DNA of 64,000 nucleotides from G963702155 sp963702155 (lineage in GTDB: Bacteria > Pseudomonadota > Alphaproteobacteria > Micavibrionales > Micavibrionaceae). How positions within the stretch are numbered: the first letter of the stretch is position 1; each line of letters begins with the position of its first letter. The stretch covers positions 620,001 through 684,000 of the forward strand of contig OY969717.1 in the NCBI GenBank assembly GCA_963702155.1, given 5' to 3'. Made by a program: the position numbers and the translations under genes. Of this stretch, positions 31,834 through 41,432 are shown piece after piece. Below the pieces are notes generated by a model. The model saw nothing but the letters and a program-made list of their open reading frames with translations. It was not told where the DNA came from and did no database searches.

Positions 31834-31989
31834 ATGAAATCTGATATTGTGCCTTATGATTTTTGTCTCTATGATTTTACAAAAAGCCAGCAAACATATA
31901 ATGGCGTTTCCAATATTATGCTTTATCAGGCTATATAATATCAGTATAACACAATATAAAATCAAAGAGATAAAACAATAGCTGCTGCA

Positions 31990-33735
31990 ATGCCAAAAAA
32001 CTCAACAGCCTATCTAAGCAAAAAACTCGCAAAGACTTACTTACTGCCATATTGGCCAAAGTTACTCTTCGCGCTGTTTTTTATGATTATAGCCGCAGCC
32101 ATGACTGCCGGAATCGCACAACTCATGCAGCCGGTACTGGATGAAATATTGGTTTCTGGTAATAAAGAAACAATTTTTCCATTGGGTGCTGCAGTGTTCG
32201 TAACGTTTGTGGTACGCGGTATCTCGACGTATTTACATGTTATCGCCATGACAAAAATCGGTCAGTCCATTATTGCCGATATCCAAAAGGATTTATTCGC
32301 TCATTTTATGCGCCTTGATCTTGGTTTTTTCCATACAAACCCGAGCGGTCAACTCATCTCTCGCGTAATAAATGACGTTCAGGTTGTTCGTATTGCCGTA
32401 ACCGATGCTTTAACTGGGTTTGGCAAGAACTTGTTAACATTAATTTTTCTACTAGGTGTAATGCTTTATCAAGATGTTATGCTCTCTTTATTAGCGCTCG
32501 GTATTCTACCATTTGCATCCATTTTCGTGGCTTATATTGGAAAACGCCTTCGTAAAGTATCTAAAAATGTACAATCGCAAATGGCAAATTTATCGGATCG
32601 TTTGTCGCAAATCTTTCTTGGCATCCGGCAGGTACAAGCGTATAACGCCGAGGAGTTTGAGATCACGCGCGCCGGAAAGGCGATAGACAATGTAAAAAAC
32701 CTGAACATAAAATCGGTTCAAATAGGGAACATGTCTACGCCTGTTAATGAAATTATCATAGGCCTTATCGCAAGCGGAATTATAATGTTTGGCGGCTATC
32801 AAGTTGCCGCAGGTGCAATGACCGCCGGTCAGTTGGTGGCATTTTTAGCGGCCTTTACGATGGCATATGAACCAATGAAAAAACTCGCGAAACTAAACAA
32901 TACCCTACAAACAGGTTTAGGCGCTACAGAACGTGTATTCAATATGATGAATACTATTCCCAAAATAATGCCGCCCGACCAAGCCGAGCCTTTTGATAAA
33001 ACCAATACACATATTGAATTAAAAAACATTGAATTCTACTACGAAACCGAAAATGAAAAGGCTTTACATAGCATCAGCTTTATAGCAGATCAGGATAAAG
33101 TCACCGCATTGGTCGGGCCATCTGGCGGAGGAAAATCAACGATTATAAACCTGATACCTCGCTTCTATGACCCTGTAAGCGGTGCAGTTTCTATTGGATC
33201 GAAAAATATAAAAACCATAGATTTATCTGAATTAAGGGAGAATATTGCCCTCGTATCACAACATATTACAATTTTTGATGATACGATCGCCGCAAATATT
33301 GCATACGGTAAACCAGATACCAGTATTGAAAACATAGAAGCCGCCGCATCCAAGGCCGCGGCCCACAACTTCATAACCGCATTTCCCGAAGGATATCAAA
33401 CAAAAGTTGGGGAGCAAGGGGTTCGCCTTTCTGGTGGGCAAAGACAACGTATAGCTATAGCACGCGCCATTTTAAAAGACGCACCGATTTTGCTTCTTGA
33501 TGAGGCCACATCCGCTCTTGATAATGAGTCAGAAGAGCTGGTGCAAAAAGCTTTGAATAATTTGGAACAGGGACGCACTACACTTGTTATAGCGCATCGC
33601 CTTTCTACAGTCAGAAACGCGGATAAAATTATCTGTCTCGATAAAGGAAAAATTGTGGAACAAGGCACGCATGAACAACTTATGAATAATAATAGTGTTT
33701 ATGCGCGCATGTATAAAACAGGCCTGAAAGAATAA
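31990..33735 (+). CDS. msbA: ABC exporter, MsbA-like (membrane plus ATPase)
   Basis: 581-residue half-transporter with six membrane helices and one ATPase. Walker A GPSGGGKST, signature LSGGQRQRIAIARAI, Walker B ILLLDEATSALD and the H-loop IAHRLST are all intact. Length and N-terminal helix pattern fit the lipid A core flippase MsbA, but family members also move other lipids or peptides, so the symbol is provisional. Followed 7 bp later by an alpha/beta hydrolase. Confidence 0.85.
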   Translation: MPKNSTAYLSKKLAKTYLLPYWPKLLFALFFMIIAAAMTAGIAQLMQPVLDEILVSGNKETIFPLGAAVFVTFVVRGISTYLHVIAMTKIGQSIIADIQKDLFAHFMRLDLGFFHTNPSGQLISRVINDVQVVRIAVTDALTGFGKNLLTLIFLLGVMLYQDVMLSLLALGILPFASIFVAYIGKRLRKVSKNVQSQMANLSDRLSQIFLGIRQVQAYNAEEFEITRAGKAIDNVKNLNIKSVQIGNMSTPVNEIIIGLIASGIIMFGGYQVAAGAMTAGQLVAFLAAFTMAYEPMKKLAKLNNTLQTGLGATERVFNMMNTIPKIMPPDQAEPFDKTNTHIELKNIEFYYETENEKALHSISFIADQDKVTALVGPSGGGKSTIINLIPRFYDPVSGAVSIGSKNIKTIDLSELRENIALVSQHITIFDDTIAANIAYGKPDTSIENIEAAASKAAAHNFITAFPEGYQTKVGEQGVRLSGGQRQRIAIARAILKDAPILLLDEATSALDNESEELVQKALNNLEQGRTTLVIAHRLSTVRNADKIICLDKGKIVEQGTHEQLMNNNSVYARMYKTGLKE

Positions 33736-33742
33736 ACTGAAG

Positions 33743-34588
33743 ATGAAAATACTCTTCATCATTATCGCTGTTTATATCGCGTTTATGGCAATAATGTTTA
33801 TAAAGCAACGCGATTTTATGTACTTTCCAAATCGTACAAATATAAAACAGTATGAAATTTTCTCTAAATCATTAGGCGATTTTGTCGAAATTAAAACCGA
33901 AGATGGCCTTAATCTTACAGGATTTTATATACCGCCCAATGACAATAAACCCGTTCTTGTGCATTTTCATGGAAACGGCGGAAATATTAGCGGGCGATAC
34001 CCTGTTTTAAAACAATATACGGATAAAGGATATGGAGCATTACTTTCAGAATACCGCGGATATGGAGGTAACGCCGGCACGCCATCAGAGCAGGGATTTT
34101 ATAAAGACGCACGCGCATACTTGAATTGGCTTGAATATGATAAGCAAATATCCCATAAGAAGATTATCATCTATGGCGAATCAATAGGCACCGGTATTGC
34201 CACGCAAATAGCGTTTGAGGCCGCCAAAGAAAATAAACCATATGCAGCTGTAGTCCTAGAAGCGCCCTTTTCATCAGCATTGAATTTAGCAAAACAAACA
34301 TATTTTTTTCTTCCCGTTGGCTGGCTTTTAAAAGACCGATACGAAAGCGATAAAAAGATAGAGCATATATTATCCCCACTATTAATTATCCACGGCGCGC
34401 AAGATAATATCATCCCTATGGCTCATGGAAAAAAACTATATACCTTGGCAGAACGCCCCAAAACCTTAAAAATTATAAAAGAAGCAGGGCATAATAATAT
34501 TCACCTTTACGGCGCGGCATTGCATGTTCTGGATTTTTTAAGCACAATAGAATTCGGAAAACAAACCACAAACGATGATAGTTTATAA
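33743..34588 (+). CDS. Alpha/beta hydrolase, Bem46/ABHD13-like
   Basis: 281 residues with a single N-terminal membrane anchor (ILFIIIAVYIAFMAIMFI). Catalytic elements are the oxyanion HFHGNGGNISGR, the nucleophile elbow IYGESIGTG, the acid in IHGAQDNIIP and the His in KEAGHNNIH. It probably faces the periplasm and acts on an unknown ester. Likely co-transcribed with the MsbA-like gene. Confidence 0.88.
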   Translation: MKILFIIIAVYIAFMAIMFIKQRDFMYFPNRTNIKQYEIFSKSLGDFVEIKTEDGLNLTGFYIPPNDNKPVLVHFHGNGGNISGRYPVLKQYTDKGYGALLSEYRGYGGNAGTPSEQGFYKDARAYLNWLEYDKQISHKKIIIYGESIGTGIATQIAFEAAKENKPYAAVVLEAPFSSALNLAKQTYFFLPVGWLLKDRYESDKKIEHILSPLLIIHGAQDNIIPMAHGKKLYTLAERPKTLKIIKEAGHNNIHLYGAALHVLDFLSTIEFGKQTTNDDSL

Positions 34589-34641
34589 TCTCTGCGTAAT
34601 ATATTGAATAACAATAACTTTTGATCAAAGGATTCATAAAT

Positions 34642-35100
34642 ATGCCATGCCATGCGGCGATAGATAATAATTTTATAAGCGTTCTTCCTGAAACGCTGAC
34701 AGAAGACACTTTAAAAATAATGAAAAAAAAGCATATCCGGTTTGCTTGCATAACAAATGAAAAAAATACGTTTTTGGGGTTATTTTCGTATGAAACTCTC
34801 ATCAAAAATTTACTACCAATATCTGTTTCAACAGGGGACACATATAAAACAGATATAACCGTGAAAGCCGCGCCCGGCATTGCTAAACGGCTGAATAAAG
34901 TTGCTATTATGCCGATTTCCAATGTCATGAACCGCAAATGCACCTTTGTGAACCCTGAAACACCTTTGTGGGAGGGTATTAGTATGCTTATAGATTACGG
35001 TTCACCTCTGGTTATTATTGAAGAACAGTCAAAAAAGCTCATAGGGTTACTTACCAATAAGTCAGCCGCTCTGGAATTGGAAAGATTGGGAAAAACATAA
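34642..35100 (+). CDS. CBS-domain protein
   Basis: 152 residues from the ATG at 34642, preceded by AAAGGA. Two CBS motifs make up the whole protein (LPETLTEDTLKIMKKKHIRFACITN…FLGLFSYETLI and VMNRKCTFVNPETPLWEGISMLIDYGSPLVIIEE…LIGLLTNKSA). Such proteins bind adenine nucleotides or SAM and act as sensors; no partner domain is present. It ends 1 bp before the next gene. Confidence 0.78.
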   Translation: MPCHAAIDNNFISVLPETLTEDTLKIMKKKHIRFACITNEKNTFLGLFSYETLIKNLLPISVSTGDTYKTDITVKAAPGIAKRLNKVAIMPISNVMNRKCTFVNPETPLWEGISMLIDYGSPLVIIEEQSKKLIGLLTNKSAALELERLGKT

Positions 35101-35101
35101 A

Positions 35102-35644
35102 ATGAAAAATACAAAAAATAAAAAGTTTTTGAATTTAAAAATAATATGTGTTGTTCTCATGGCCTTGAGCATAGGGCAGGGGGCATGGGTTTCCGCACAT
35201 GCAAAAAGCAAGCTTATACAGGTTATTACACCTACTGAGCCGAGTTATGAGCGCGATATTATAACAATACAAAGACAGAACGGTACAGAAATCACATTTG
35301 ATGTGGAATTGGCTATAACAGAGCAGCAACATCAATATGGCTTGATGAATCGTGAGGAACTCCCCGAAGATGAAGGTATGATATTTATATTCGAAAAAGA
35401 AGCAATGCGTTCCTTCTGGATGAGAAACACATTGGTTCCCTTGGATATAGCATTCATTTCAAAAGATGGAACCATTCACCATATTCATCATAGCGCCAAC
35501 CCCTTAGATGAAACGCGCATCACATCTGCTGCACCATCGCTGGCAGTGCTTGAAATCCTTGGCGGCACTTCAGAGAAAGTAAATCTAAAAATCGGTGACC
35601 GTGTTATCTACAAAACATTCAGAAACACGAATTTAGCCGATTAA
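35102..35644 (+). CDS. DUF192 family exported protein
   Basis: 180 residues: a signal peptide (to about residue 36), then a DUF192 domain with EITFDVELAITEQQHQYGLMNREELPEDEGMIFIFE and FWMRNTLVPLDIAFIS. Members are small beta-rich periplasmic proteins of unknown role, common in alphaproteobacteria. Coupled to the CBS gene upstream, followed by tRNA-Pro. Confidence 0.9.
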   Translation: MKNTKNKKFLNLKIICVVLMALSIGQGAWVSAHAKSKLIQVITPTEPSYERDIITIQRQNGTEITFDVELAITEQQHQYGLMNREELPEDEGMIFIFEKEAMRSFWMRNTLVPLDIAFISKDGTIHHIHHSANPLDETRITSAAPSLAVLEILGGTSEKVNLKIGDRVIYKTFRNTNLAD

Positions 35645-35705
35645 TCCCACATTAATGCTTGCTCCTCAAGTCGAGTTTGTGTAAAAACCTAAAAGTGATA
35701 AAGAT

Positions 35706-35782
35706 CGGAGTGTAGCGCAGCCTGGTAGCGCAACTGCTTTGGGAGCAGTGGGTCGGGGGTTCGAATCCCTCCACTCCGACCA
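35706..35782 (+). tRNA. tRNA-Pro (UGG)
   Basis: Complete cloverleaf: acceptor CGGAGTG pairs with CACTCCG, anticodon stem ACTGC/GCAGT carries loop TTTGGGA (anticodon TGG), the T arm GGGGGTTCGAATCCCTC is regular, and CCA is encoded. Confidence 0.96.
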
Positions 35783-35848
35783 TTTTATTATAGATTATTA
35801 AGGCTCCTGATATACTTAAAACATGACGCCTCAACGCCAAAAAAAACC

Positions 35849-36397
35849 ATGATAAAAACGGATAAACCCAGAACGCATTGGCAGATTTGGGCTGCAGATG
35901 CGCAAAATGGGGATCAAAAATCCTATTATGCGCTTTTGAAAGACGTCGATCTATACACGCGGCGTTACTTAAAAAAAGACCTTACAAACGAAGACTGGGC
36001 GCAAGATATAACTCAAAACGTTTTGGTATCTATTCATAAATCTTTGCACACTTATGCACCAGAACGCCCGTTTAAATCGTGGCTGAACGCCATTATAAAT
36101 TTTCGGCGTGCCGACTACCTTCGTAAATACTACCGAACACAAAATCATAAACAAACATCACTTGATAATCCTGATTTTATAAATAATCATGTAACCAATA
36201 TGGCACATACTGGCGAATATAGTGATATTGAGAAGGCATTAAGCCATTTATCCGCAAAACAAAGAGATATTGTAAAGTTAATGAAAATTGAAGGATATAC
36301 TGCCAAAGATGTTGCACAAAAAATGAATATGAGCGAAAGCGCCGTTAAAGTCTCGGCTCATCGTGCATTGAAACAAATAAAACATGATCTTGGATAA
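35849..36397 (+). CDS. ECF-type sigma factor (SigF-like)
   Basis: 182-residue sigma-70 family protein with region 2 (YALLKDVDLYTRRYLKKDL…AQDITQNVLVSIHKSLHTY…FKSWLNAIINFRRADYLR) and region 4 (LSAKQRDIVKLMKIEGYTAKDVAQKMNMSESAVKVSAHRALKQIK). The next gene, 9 bp away, is a DUF1109 membrane protein, the NrsF anti-sigma factor of the Caulobacter SigF system. I therefore infer an ECF sigma released by oxidative or metal stress. Confidence 0.92.
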   Translation: MIKTDKPRTHWQIWAADAQNGDQKSYYALLKDVDLYTRRYLKKDLTNEDWAQDITQNVLVSIHKSLHTYAPERPFKSWLNAIINFRRADYLRKYYRTQNHKQTSLDNPDFINNHVTNMAHTGEYSDIEKALSHLSAKQRDIVKLMKIEGYTAKDVAQKMNMSESAVKVSAHRALKQIKHDLG

Positions 36398-36406
36398 GTT
36401 ATAACA

Positions 36407-37060
36407 ATGACCGATAACTATACAAACAATGATCTTATCGCTCGATTATCGAACGATTTAAAGCCTGTAAAACCGCTAGCACACCCATATATACGTGCCG
36501 GTAAATATTTGGGTTTAAGTATTGCTTACATTGCTCTGGCTATTTTATTCCTAGGATTCAGACCCGATATCTTACAAATGCTATCAAAACTGTATTTTAT
36601 TTTTGAGATAATATTAATGTTTGCAATGGGGGTAACGGCTTATCTTTGCTCTTCATTATTATGTATACCTGATGCCTTATCAAAAAAATATGTTTTAAAA
36701 ATCCCATTCATTTTTACCGGAATATTTACGATATGGGCTTTAATACAGGGCGCATCACAAGTGATATTTGCCAAGTCACATGTGCACGAACTATTTTGGT
36801 ATAGCTGCATAAACGATGCTTTTTTTATTGGCTTTATACCTGCAATATTTATTGGTTTCTTGACTATACGCACATCAACAACGCGCCCATATTTATTGAT
36901 GATAACGAATACTATTGCAATTACAGGGTTGGGCTATATTGGCTTGGCCTTTACGTGCAGTCATACAAATATAATTCATGGATGCCTATATCATATACTG
37001 CCTTTTGTATTAACCGGCCTTGTAATCGGTATGTTTTCACGTCGCATTTATCGTTGGTAA
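36407..37060 (+). CDS. DUF1109/NrsF-type anti-sigma factor
   Basis: 217 residues, six predicted membrane segments, short cytoplasmic N-terminus (NDLIARLSNDLKPVKPL) typical of NrsF, and cysteines in the final loops (FTCSHTNIIHGC) that in the family take part in signal sensing. It should tether the upstream sigma factor at the membrane. The pair is certainly one operon. Confidence 0.88.
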   Translation: MTDNYTNNDLIARLSNDLKPVKPLAHPYIRAGKYLGLSIAYIALAILFLGFRPDILQMLSKLYFIFEIILMFAMGVTAYLCSSLLCIPDALSKKYVLKIPFIFTGIFTIWALIQGASQVIFAKSHVHELFWYSCINDAFFIGFIPAIFIGFLTIRTSTTRPYLLMITNTIAITGLGYIGLAFTCSHTNIIHGCLYHILPFVLTGLVIGMFSRRIYRW

Positions 37061-37119
37061 ATATAAAGTTTGCGTGTAACCTTGTTGATTATGATCAATA
37101 TTTAAAAGTTGAAAACGAT

Positions 37120-37470
37120 ATGAAAGCTAAAATCTACAAACCAGCCAAAACGGCAATGCAATCAGGGCGCGGGAAAAGTGACCACTGGGTGTTTGAATAC
37201 ATTCCAACATCAGAACGCATACCAGAATCGCTTATGGGGTGGATTTCATCTGACGATACACTTAATCAGGTTAAAATAAAATTTGATAGTCTGGAAAAGG
37301 CGAAGGATTTTGCCAACAATAAAGGTATAGAATACACTGTTGATCTTTCCCATCACAGACGTATAAAGCCCAGAAATTATAGTGATAATTTTAAATATAC
37401 ACCACCGAAAGAGACCGACATTCGAAAAACTGTAAGAAAAACAAAGACACCTAAAGAACAAAATTCTTGA
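37120..37470 (+). CDS. ETC complex I subunit, NDUFA4/NDUFS4-like
   Basis: 116 residues from the ATG at 37120. KAKIYKPAKTAMQSGRGKSDHWVFEY and the WISSDDTLNQVKIKFDSLEKAKDFANNKGIEYTV core match the ETC_C1_NDUFA4 family, an accessory subunit of NADH dehydrogenase in alphaproteobacteria and mitochondria. The last 25 residues are basic and unconserved. It lies between nrsF and tRNA-Arg. Confidence 0.9.
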   Translation: MKAKIYKPAKTAMQSGRGKSDHWVFEYIPTSERIPESLMGWISSDDTLNQVKIKFDSLEKAKDFANNKGIEYTVDLSHHRRIKPRNYSDNFKYTPPKETDIRKTVRKTKTPKEQNS

Positions 37471-37525
37471 AAAAAGATATGATTCCGCGTACTTCTTCCT
37501 TTATCTTTATATCACCAAGATATAT

Positions 37526-37603
<78 letters not shown>

Positions 37604-37700
37604 TTTACTCTCAAAACAAATTTTAAGACGATAAAAAGGGCGGTATTTACCTTTGCTCATAACTGTAAGTCTAGTTTTTAAACAAAATACATCACATATA

Positions 37701-37739
37701 AAAAAAGGTCCGGAGACCTTTTAAAAAGATGCTCCGGAC
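37701..37739. other. Competing hairpins in a gene-free stretch
   Basis: AAAAGGTC/GACCTTTT around CGGA, and an alternative GTCCGGAG/CTCCGGAC pairing over 16 bases, share the same left arm. It lies about 100 bp beyond tRNA-Arg and may be a terminator. The rest of 37604-38030 is AT-rich with no gene I can support. Confidence 0.4.
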
Positions 37740-38030
37740 AAACGGCGGTAATAGAGGGTGTGTGCTTATTGTTATATGCCATTTCTAAAACCGTTGCAAC
37801 AAAAAAAATGGCTTTTTTTGTAAAAAAATTTCAAAACCGGAACGATCTAATAAAATAAAAATAAAGATCAATAAAAGGATTTTAAATATAATTATTCATA
37901 GAAATAAAAAAGTATAATGAGTAAATATATACACAAAAAATAAGTAATAAGAGATTTATTTTATTAAATATTACTAGAAATACAAAAAATATGATTTGTT
38001 TATACTTCAAAGGGAAGTAGAAGTTCTACC

Positions 38031-38903
38031 TCAAGAAGACTTTGCAATCTCGTAGGCAGACGCTTTATGCCCCCATTCGCTCCATGAACCATCAAAAACC
38101 GAGATATTCTTATATTCTGCTTCATAAAAAGCCAGAAAAATAACACATGCGGTAATACCGCTACCACATGTCGCTATGATAGAATCCCCTTCATTGATAC
38201 CAATATCTGAAATAATAGAATTCAAATTATCTTTTGATTTAAAAAATCCGGTATCAGATTGAATGAATATATCTGCTGGCACATTTATACTTTTTGGAAT
38301 ATGACCCGCACGCATATTTGCTCGTGGCTCTGGCACTTTACCTGAAAAACGGGCAGGGTTACGCGCATCTAAAATATGAAAACCATCCTTACCTATCGAA
38401 TTTTCTACGTTTTTTATACCAATATAAAAGCTGGACTGAAAAACGGCGTTATATTTTTTTTGTTGTATTGTGCTTTGAGCATCACTTGAAACAACAGGAT
38501 ATCCGGCCTTAACCCAAGCCGGCAAACCTCCATTAAGTATATAAACTTCCTCATGACCGAATGTTTTAAACATCCACCAAGCCCGCGCAGCGCCCATTTT
38601 TATACCATCCTGACCATACACTATAACAGTATCTTCTCGCGAAATACCCTTAGCTCCGACATAATAACTAAAATGGTCTGCGTCAGGTAAAGTATTTGGA
38701 AAAACCGAATTTGGATCCGAAGCAGCGCGAATATCAAAATAGCGCGCATCTTTTATATGTGCGTTTTGATAAACGGCAAATGCATCTTTCCCTTGATTGG
38801 GCAAAACAAAGCTTGCATCTAGGACAACAAACCGGCCTCTATTTAAAGAGCCAGAAGATAACATCGAATGAAGTTTCTGCGGTGATAATAAAACACTACG
38901 CAT
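38031..38903 (-). CDS. sseA: 3-mercaptopyruvate/thiosulfate sulfurtransferase
   Basis: 290-residue tandem rhodanese. The inactive N-terminal domain (RFVVLDASF…KDARYFDI) is followed by the catalytic one with active-site Cys at about residue 246 in CGSGITA. The CGSGxTA loop is typical of mercaptopyruvate sulfurtransferases rather than thiosulfate rhodaneses. DPNSVFPNTLP and RAGHIPKSINVP are further family marks. Cytoplasmic, single-gene unit. Confidence 0.92.
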   Translation of the reverse strand: MRSVLLSPQKLHSMLSSGSLNRGRFVVLDASFVLPNQGKDAFAVYQNAHIKDARYFDIRAASDPNSVFPNTLPDADHFSYYVGAKGISREDTVIVYGQDGIKMGAARAWWMFKTFGHEEVYILNGGLPAWVKAGYPVVSSDAQSTIQQKKYNAVFQSSFYIGIKNVENSIGKDGFHILDARNPARFSGKVPEPRANMRAGHIPKSINVPADIFIQSDTGFFKSKDNLNSIISDIGINEGDSIIATCGSGITACVIFLAFYEAEYKNISVFDGSWSEWGHKASAYEIAKSS

Positions 38904-38972
38904 TAAAAAGTCCTTATAATATATATAAAAATTCGAAGTAAAAGCGGTTTTTCACACTACTATATCAGTAAA

Positions 38973-38998
38973 AAAAGCCTGAAACAAAGTCAGGCTTT
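38973..38998. terminator. Bidirectional terminator
   Basis: AAAAGCCTGA/TCAGGCTTTT with a six- to seven-base loop and T-rich ends on both sides. On the minus strand it closes the gene at 39020-39511. Confidence 0.8.
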
Positions 38999-39019
38999 TC
39001 TTGAAAAAATATTAAAAAA

Positions 39020-39511
39020 TTATGCGGCTATGTTATAAGCATCTTCACGATTAAATATATCTTTAACTCTATCTTTTTGCTCATCATTATTAGTATCAAC
39101 AGCTATAAGAATAGATCCGTTTTTGATCTCGTCTTCATAAATTTTTGCTTCATGTTCTGGAATGCCGGCACCAACCATTGCGCCAACTAATCCACCTGCT
39201 GCTGCACCAGCTCCAAGACCCGCCAAGGCAGAAACTATAGAGCCAACAACAACAATATTTAGACCAGGAATAGTCATTGCAGTAGCGGTAGACAGAGCAC
39301 CAATAATTGCACCTATAACACCGCCAACAGTCGCGCCTGTGGCCGCACCTTCTGGCATTTTACTTTCTTCTTCAATATTAAAACTTTTCCCGCGCGTCTC
39401 ATCAGTCATGATAATACTGATTTGCTCATCAGTAATTCCAATAGCTTCAAGCTGATTTAATGTGCTCTCTGCCGCTAATTTTGTTTTAAATGTAGCTGTA
39501 ACGTTTGACAT
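39020..39511 (-). CDS. General-stress glycine-zipper protein
   Basis: 163 residues. An N-terminal alpha/beta segment (VTATFKTKLAAESTLNQLEAIGITDEQISIIM) resembles the GSP17M/YflT stress domain. It is followed by about 65 residues of Gly/Ala-rich hydrophobic sequence (ATGATVGGVIGAIIGALS…GLGAGAAAGGLVGAMVGAGIP) that could insert in membranes, and a C-terminal repeat of the fold. A candidate EcfG-type promoter precedes it. Function unknown. Confidence 0.8.
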   Translation of the reverse strand: MSNVTATFKTKLAAESTLNQLEAIGITDEQISIIMTDETRGKSFNIEEESKMPEGAATGATVGGVIGAIIGALSTATAMTIPGLNIVVVGSIVSALAGLGAGAAAGGLVGAMVGAGIPEHEAKIYEDEIKNGSILIAVDTNNDEQKDRVKDIFNREDAYNIAA

Positions 39512-39549
39512 GTGATTTCCTTTTTAAGTGATTTAATTTATACACCACT

Positions 39550-39575
39550 AATGAAAAGAAAGGTCTATAAGTTCC
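39550..39575 (-). promoter_or_regulatory. Candidate EcfG-type promoter
   Basis: Minus-strand GGAAC, 17 bases, CATT, one base off the alphaproteobacterial general-stress consensus GGAAC-N16/17-CGTT, 39 bp before the start codon of the stress gene. Confidence 0.4.
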
Positions 39576-39736
39576 TTTTAATACTTTAACAATGCAAACA
39601 TTATGGATGAATAAAACATAATTTGTAAAAAGTACTCGAAAAGGTCTTTTGGAGTTTTTAATAGACATGGTTTACTCCATTATAAATGTTTATATACTTC
39701 AAAAAACCAAATCCGATTTAAAGGTTTCTCAAAAAT

Positions 39737-40969
39737 ATGAACATCTATTTTTTCAGTTTATTAATTATCGGCATTTCAGGGTTGGGAATGACGTGGATAC
39801 CCGCATTGGCAAAAAAGATATGTATATCTTATTCTCTCGTATTTGTAGCTTTCGGCATGTTGATTTACTTGGTTTTTCCGGATTTGAATTGGCCGGACCC
39901 TCTAAAAGATACAAAACTTACATTACATTTTACTGAAATAATTGTGATCATTGCGATCATGGGAACAGGGCTGAAAATTGACCGCGCGCTATCTTTTAAA
40001 AAATGGCGCGCCCCTTTGCAGCTTTTAACGATCACAATGTTTTTAAATATTACAGCCATAGCAGCTATTTCTCATTTTATGTTAGGGTTTGATATAGCAT
40101 CATCTATTTTGTTAGGCGCTGTTTTATCGCCTACTGATCCCGTGCTTGCAGGTGATGTGCAGGTTGATGAACCCAACAAAGGCAAAAGCGATGACGTAAA
40201 GTTCTCACTTACTGCCGAAGCTGGCATGAATGATGGGCTGGCCTTTCCTTTTGTTTGGCTTGCTATATTAATTTTAGGAATATCTACAAATAATGATTGG
40301 GCCATCGAATGGTTAGGCTTTTACATTATTTATAAAATTATCTGCGGGATAATACTCGGTTTTATAGCCGGTAAAATTGTAACATATTTGTTTTTCAAAC
40401 TTCCTGAAAAACATAATATGTTGCATGTACGTGATGGCCTCGTCGCTTTATCGGCAACCCTTTTTGTTTATGGCGCTACAGAACTTTTACATGGGTATGG
40501 GTTCATAGCCGTCTTTGTAACAGCCTTAACAATAAGAAACTACGAACAAGATCACGAATATCATGCAAAACTGCACTCTTTCACAGATCAAATAGAACGT
40601 GTTTTGCTAGCCGTTCTTCTTATTATATTTGGAGCAATAGTATTAGATGGCGTTCTTGCACCTTTAACATGGCCTATGATTGGTTTATCCATAGCAGCAA
40701 TTTTTTTAATCAGGCCAATTTTTGGCTATATTGGACTAATAGGAACCGCTGTAAAAGAAAGCCATAAGAAAGCTATCGGTTTTTTAGGCATACGTGGCGT
40801 AGGGTCCTTATTCTATCTTACATACGGATTGGAAAAAGGTAATTTTATGTATGCACCCGAATTATGGGCTATAACGGCATTGACCATCCTAGCATCCATA
40901 TTTATACACGGTATGAGTGCGCCTTTGATAGTAAGATATTTAAATGTAGATAAAGATAATAATGTTTAA
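39737..40969 (+). CDS. Cation:proton antiporter (CPA1, NhaP-like)
   Basis: 410-residue membrane protein with about 12 helices. Core motifs are LGAVLSPTDPVLAGDVQV (unwound helix 4) and the ND site in AEAGMNDGLAFPFVWLAI that carries ion-binding Asp. There is no cytoplasmic regulatory domain. It exchanges Na+ or K+ for H+ by family; the exact ion cannot be read. It stands among stress-response genes. Confidence 0.9.
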   Translation: MNIYFFSLLIIGISGLGMTWIPALAKKICISYSLVFVAFGMLIYLVFPDLNWPDPLKDTKLTLHFTEIIVIIAIMGTGLKIDRALSFKKWRAPLQLLTITMFLNITAIAAISHFMLGFDIASSILLGAVLSPTDPVLAGDVQVDEPNKGKSDDVKFSLTAEAGMNDGLAFPFVWLAILILGISTNNDWAIEWLGFYIIYKIICGIILGFIAGKIVTYLFFKLPEKHNMLHVRDGLVALSATLFVYGATELLHGYGFIAVFVTALTIRNYEQDHEYHAKLHSFTDQIERVLLAVLLIIFGAIVLDGVLAPLTWPMIGLSIAAIFLIRPIFGYIGLIGTAVKESHKKAIGFLGIRGVGSLFYLTYGLEKGNFMYAPELWAITALTILASIFIHGMSAPLIVRYLNVDKDNNV

Positions 40970-41160
40970 AATTATACAAAACATTGAGCAAACACATTTG
41001 ATATCGGGTTAAATTTGGCAAGGAACTTGCTCGCTACACGTACTTATTCTTTATCAATATCTTGCGGATCAAAAAAACCATGATCTTAAAACTGGGCTAA
41101 GCTATAAAGGCAGGTCAAATTATCATAGAAAATAGTTGATATAAGTTAAATTTAATTAAT

Positions 41161-41185
41161 GGAACATATCTTCAATTCAACTGTT
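41161..41185 (+). promoter_or_regulatory. Candidate EcfG-type promoter for csbD
   Basis: GGAAC, 16 bases, TGTT, one mismatch to GGAAC-N16/17-CGTT, ending 34 bp before the csbD ATG. The remainder of 40970-41160 shows no gene. Confidence 0.45.
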
Positions 41186-41219
41186 TGTAGATAGCGATTA
41201 ACAAAAAAGGAGCACTAAA

Positions 41220-41432
41220 ATGAACAAAGATATTTTTGAAGGTAATTGGAAACAGTTTAAAGGCGAAGTTCAAAAACAATGGGGCGATTTAACAGATGAT
41301 CAATTTGATAAAATTGCAGGACAGCGCGATAAACTTATTGGTCAAATTCAGGAAAATAAAGGTATAGCAAAAGAAGAAGCTGAAAAGGAAGTAAATGAAT
41401 TCGAAAGTCGCTATAATGTCGATAATTCGTAA
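41220..41432 (+). CDS. CsbD family stress protein
   Basis: 70 residues matching CsbD/YjbJ: NWKQFKGEVQKQWGDLTDDQFDKIAGQRDKLIGQIQ. A small soluble helical protein of unknown mechanism, usually under general stress control. AAAAAAGGAGCAC gives a strong ribosome binding site. Confidence 0.93.
   Translation: MNKDIFEGNWKQFKGEVQKQWGDLTDDQFDKIAGQRDKLIGQIQENKGIAKEEAEKEVNEFESRYNVDNS

Noticed and set aside
41016..41040. A further GGAAC box upstream of csbD
   Set aside because: No CGTT-like element falls 16-17 bases after it, unlike the box at 41161.
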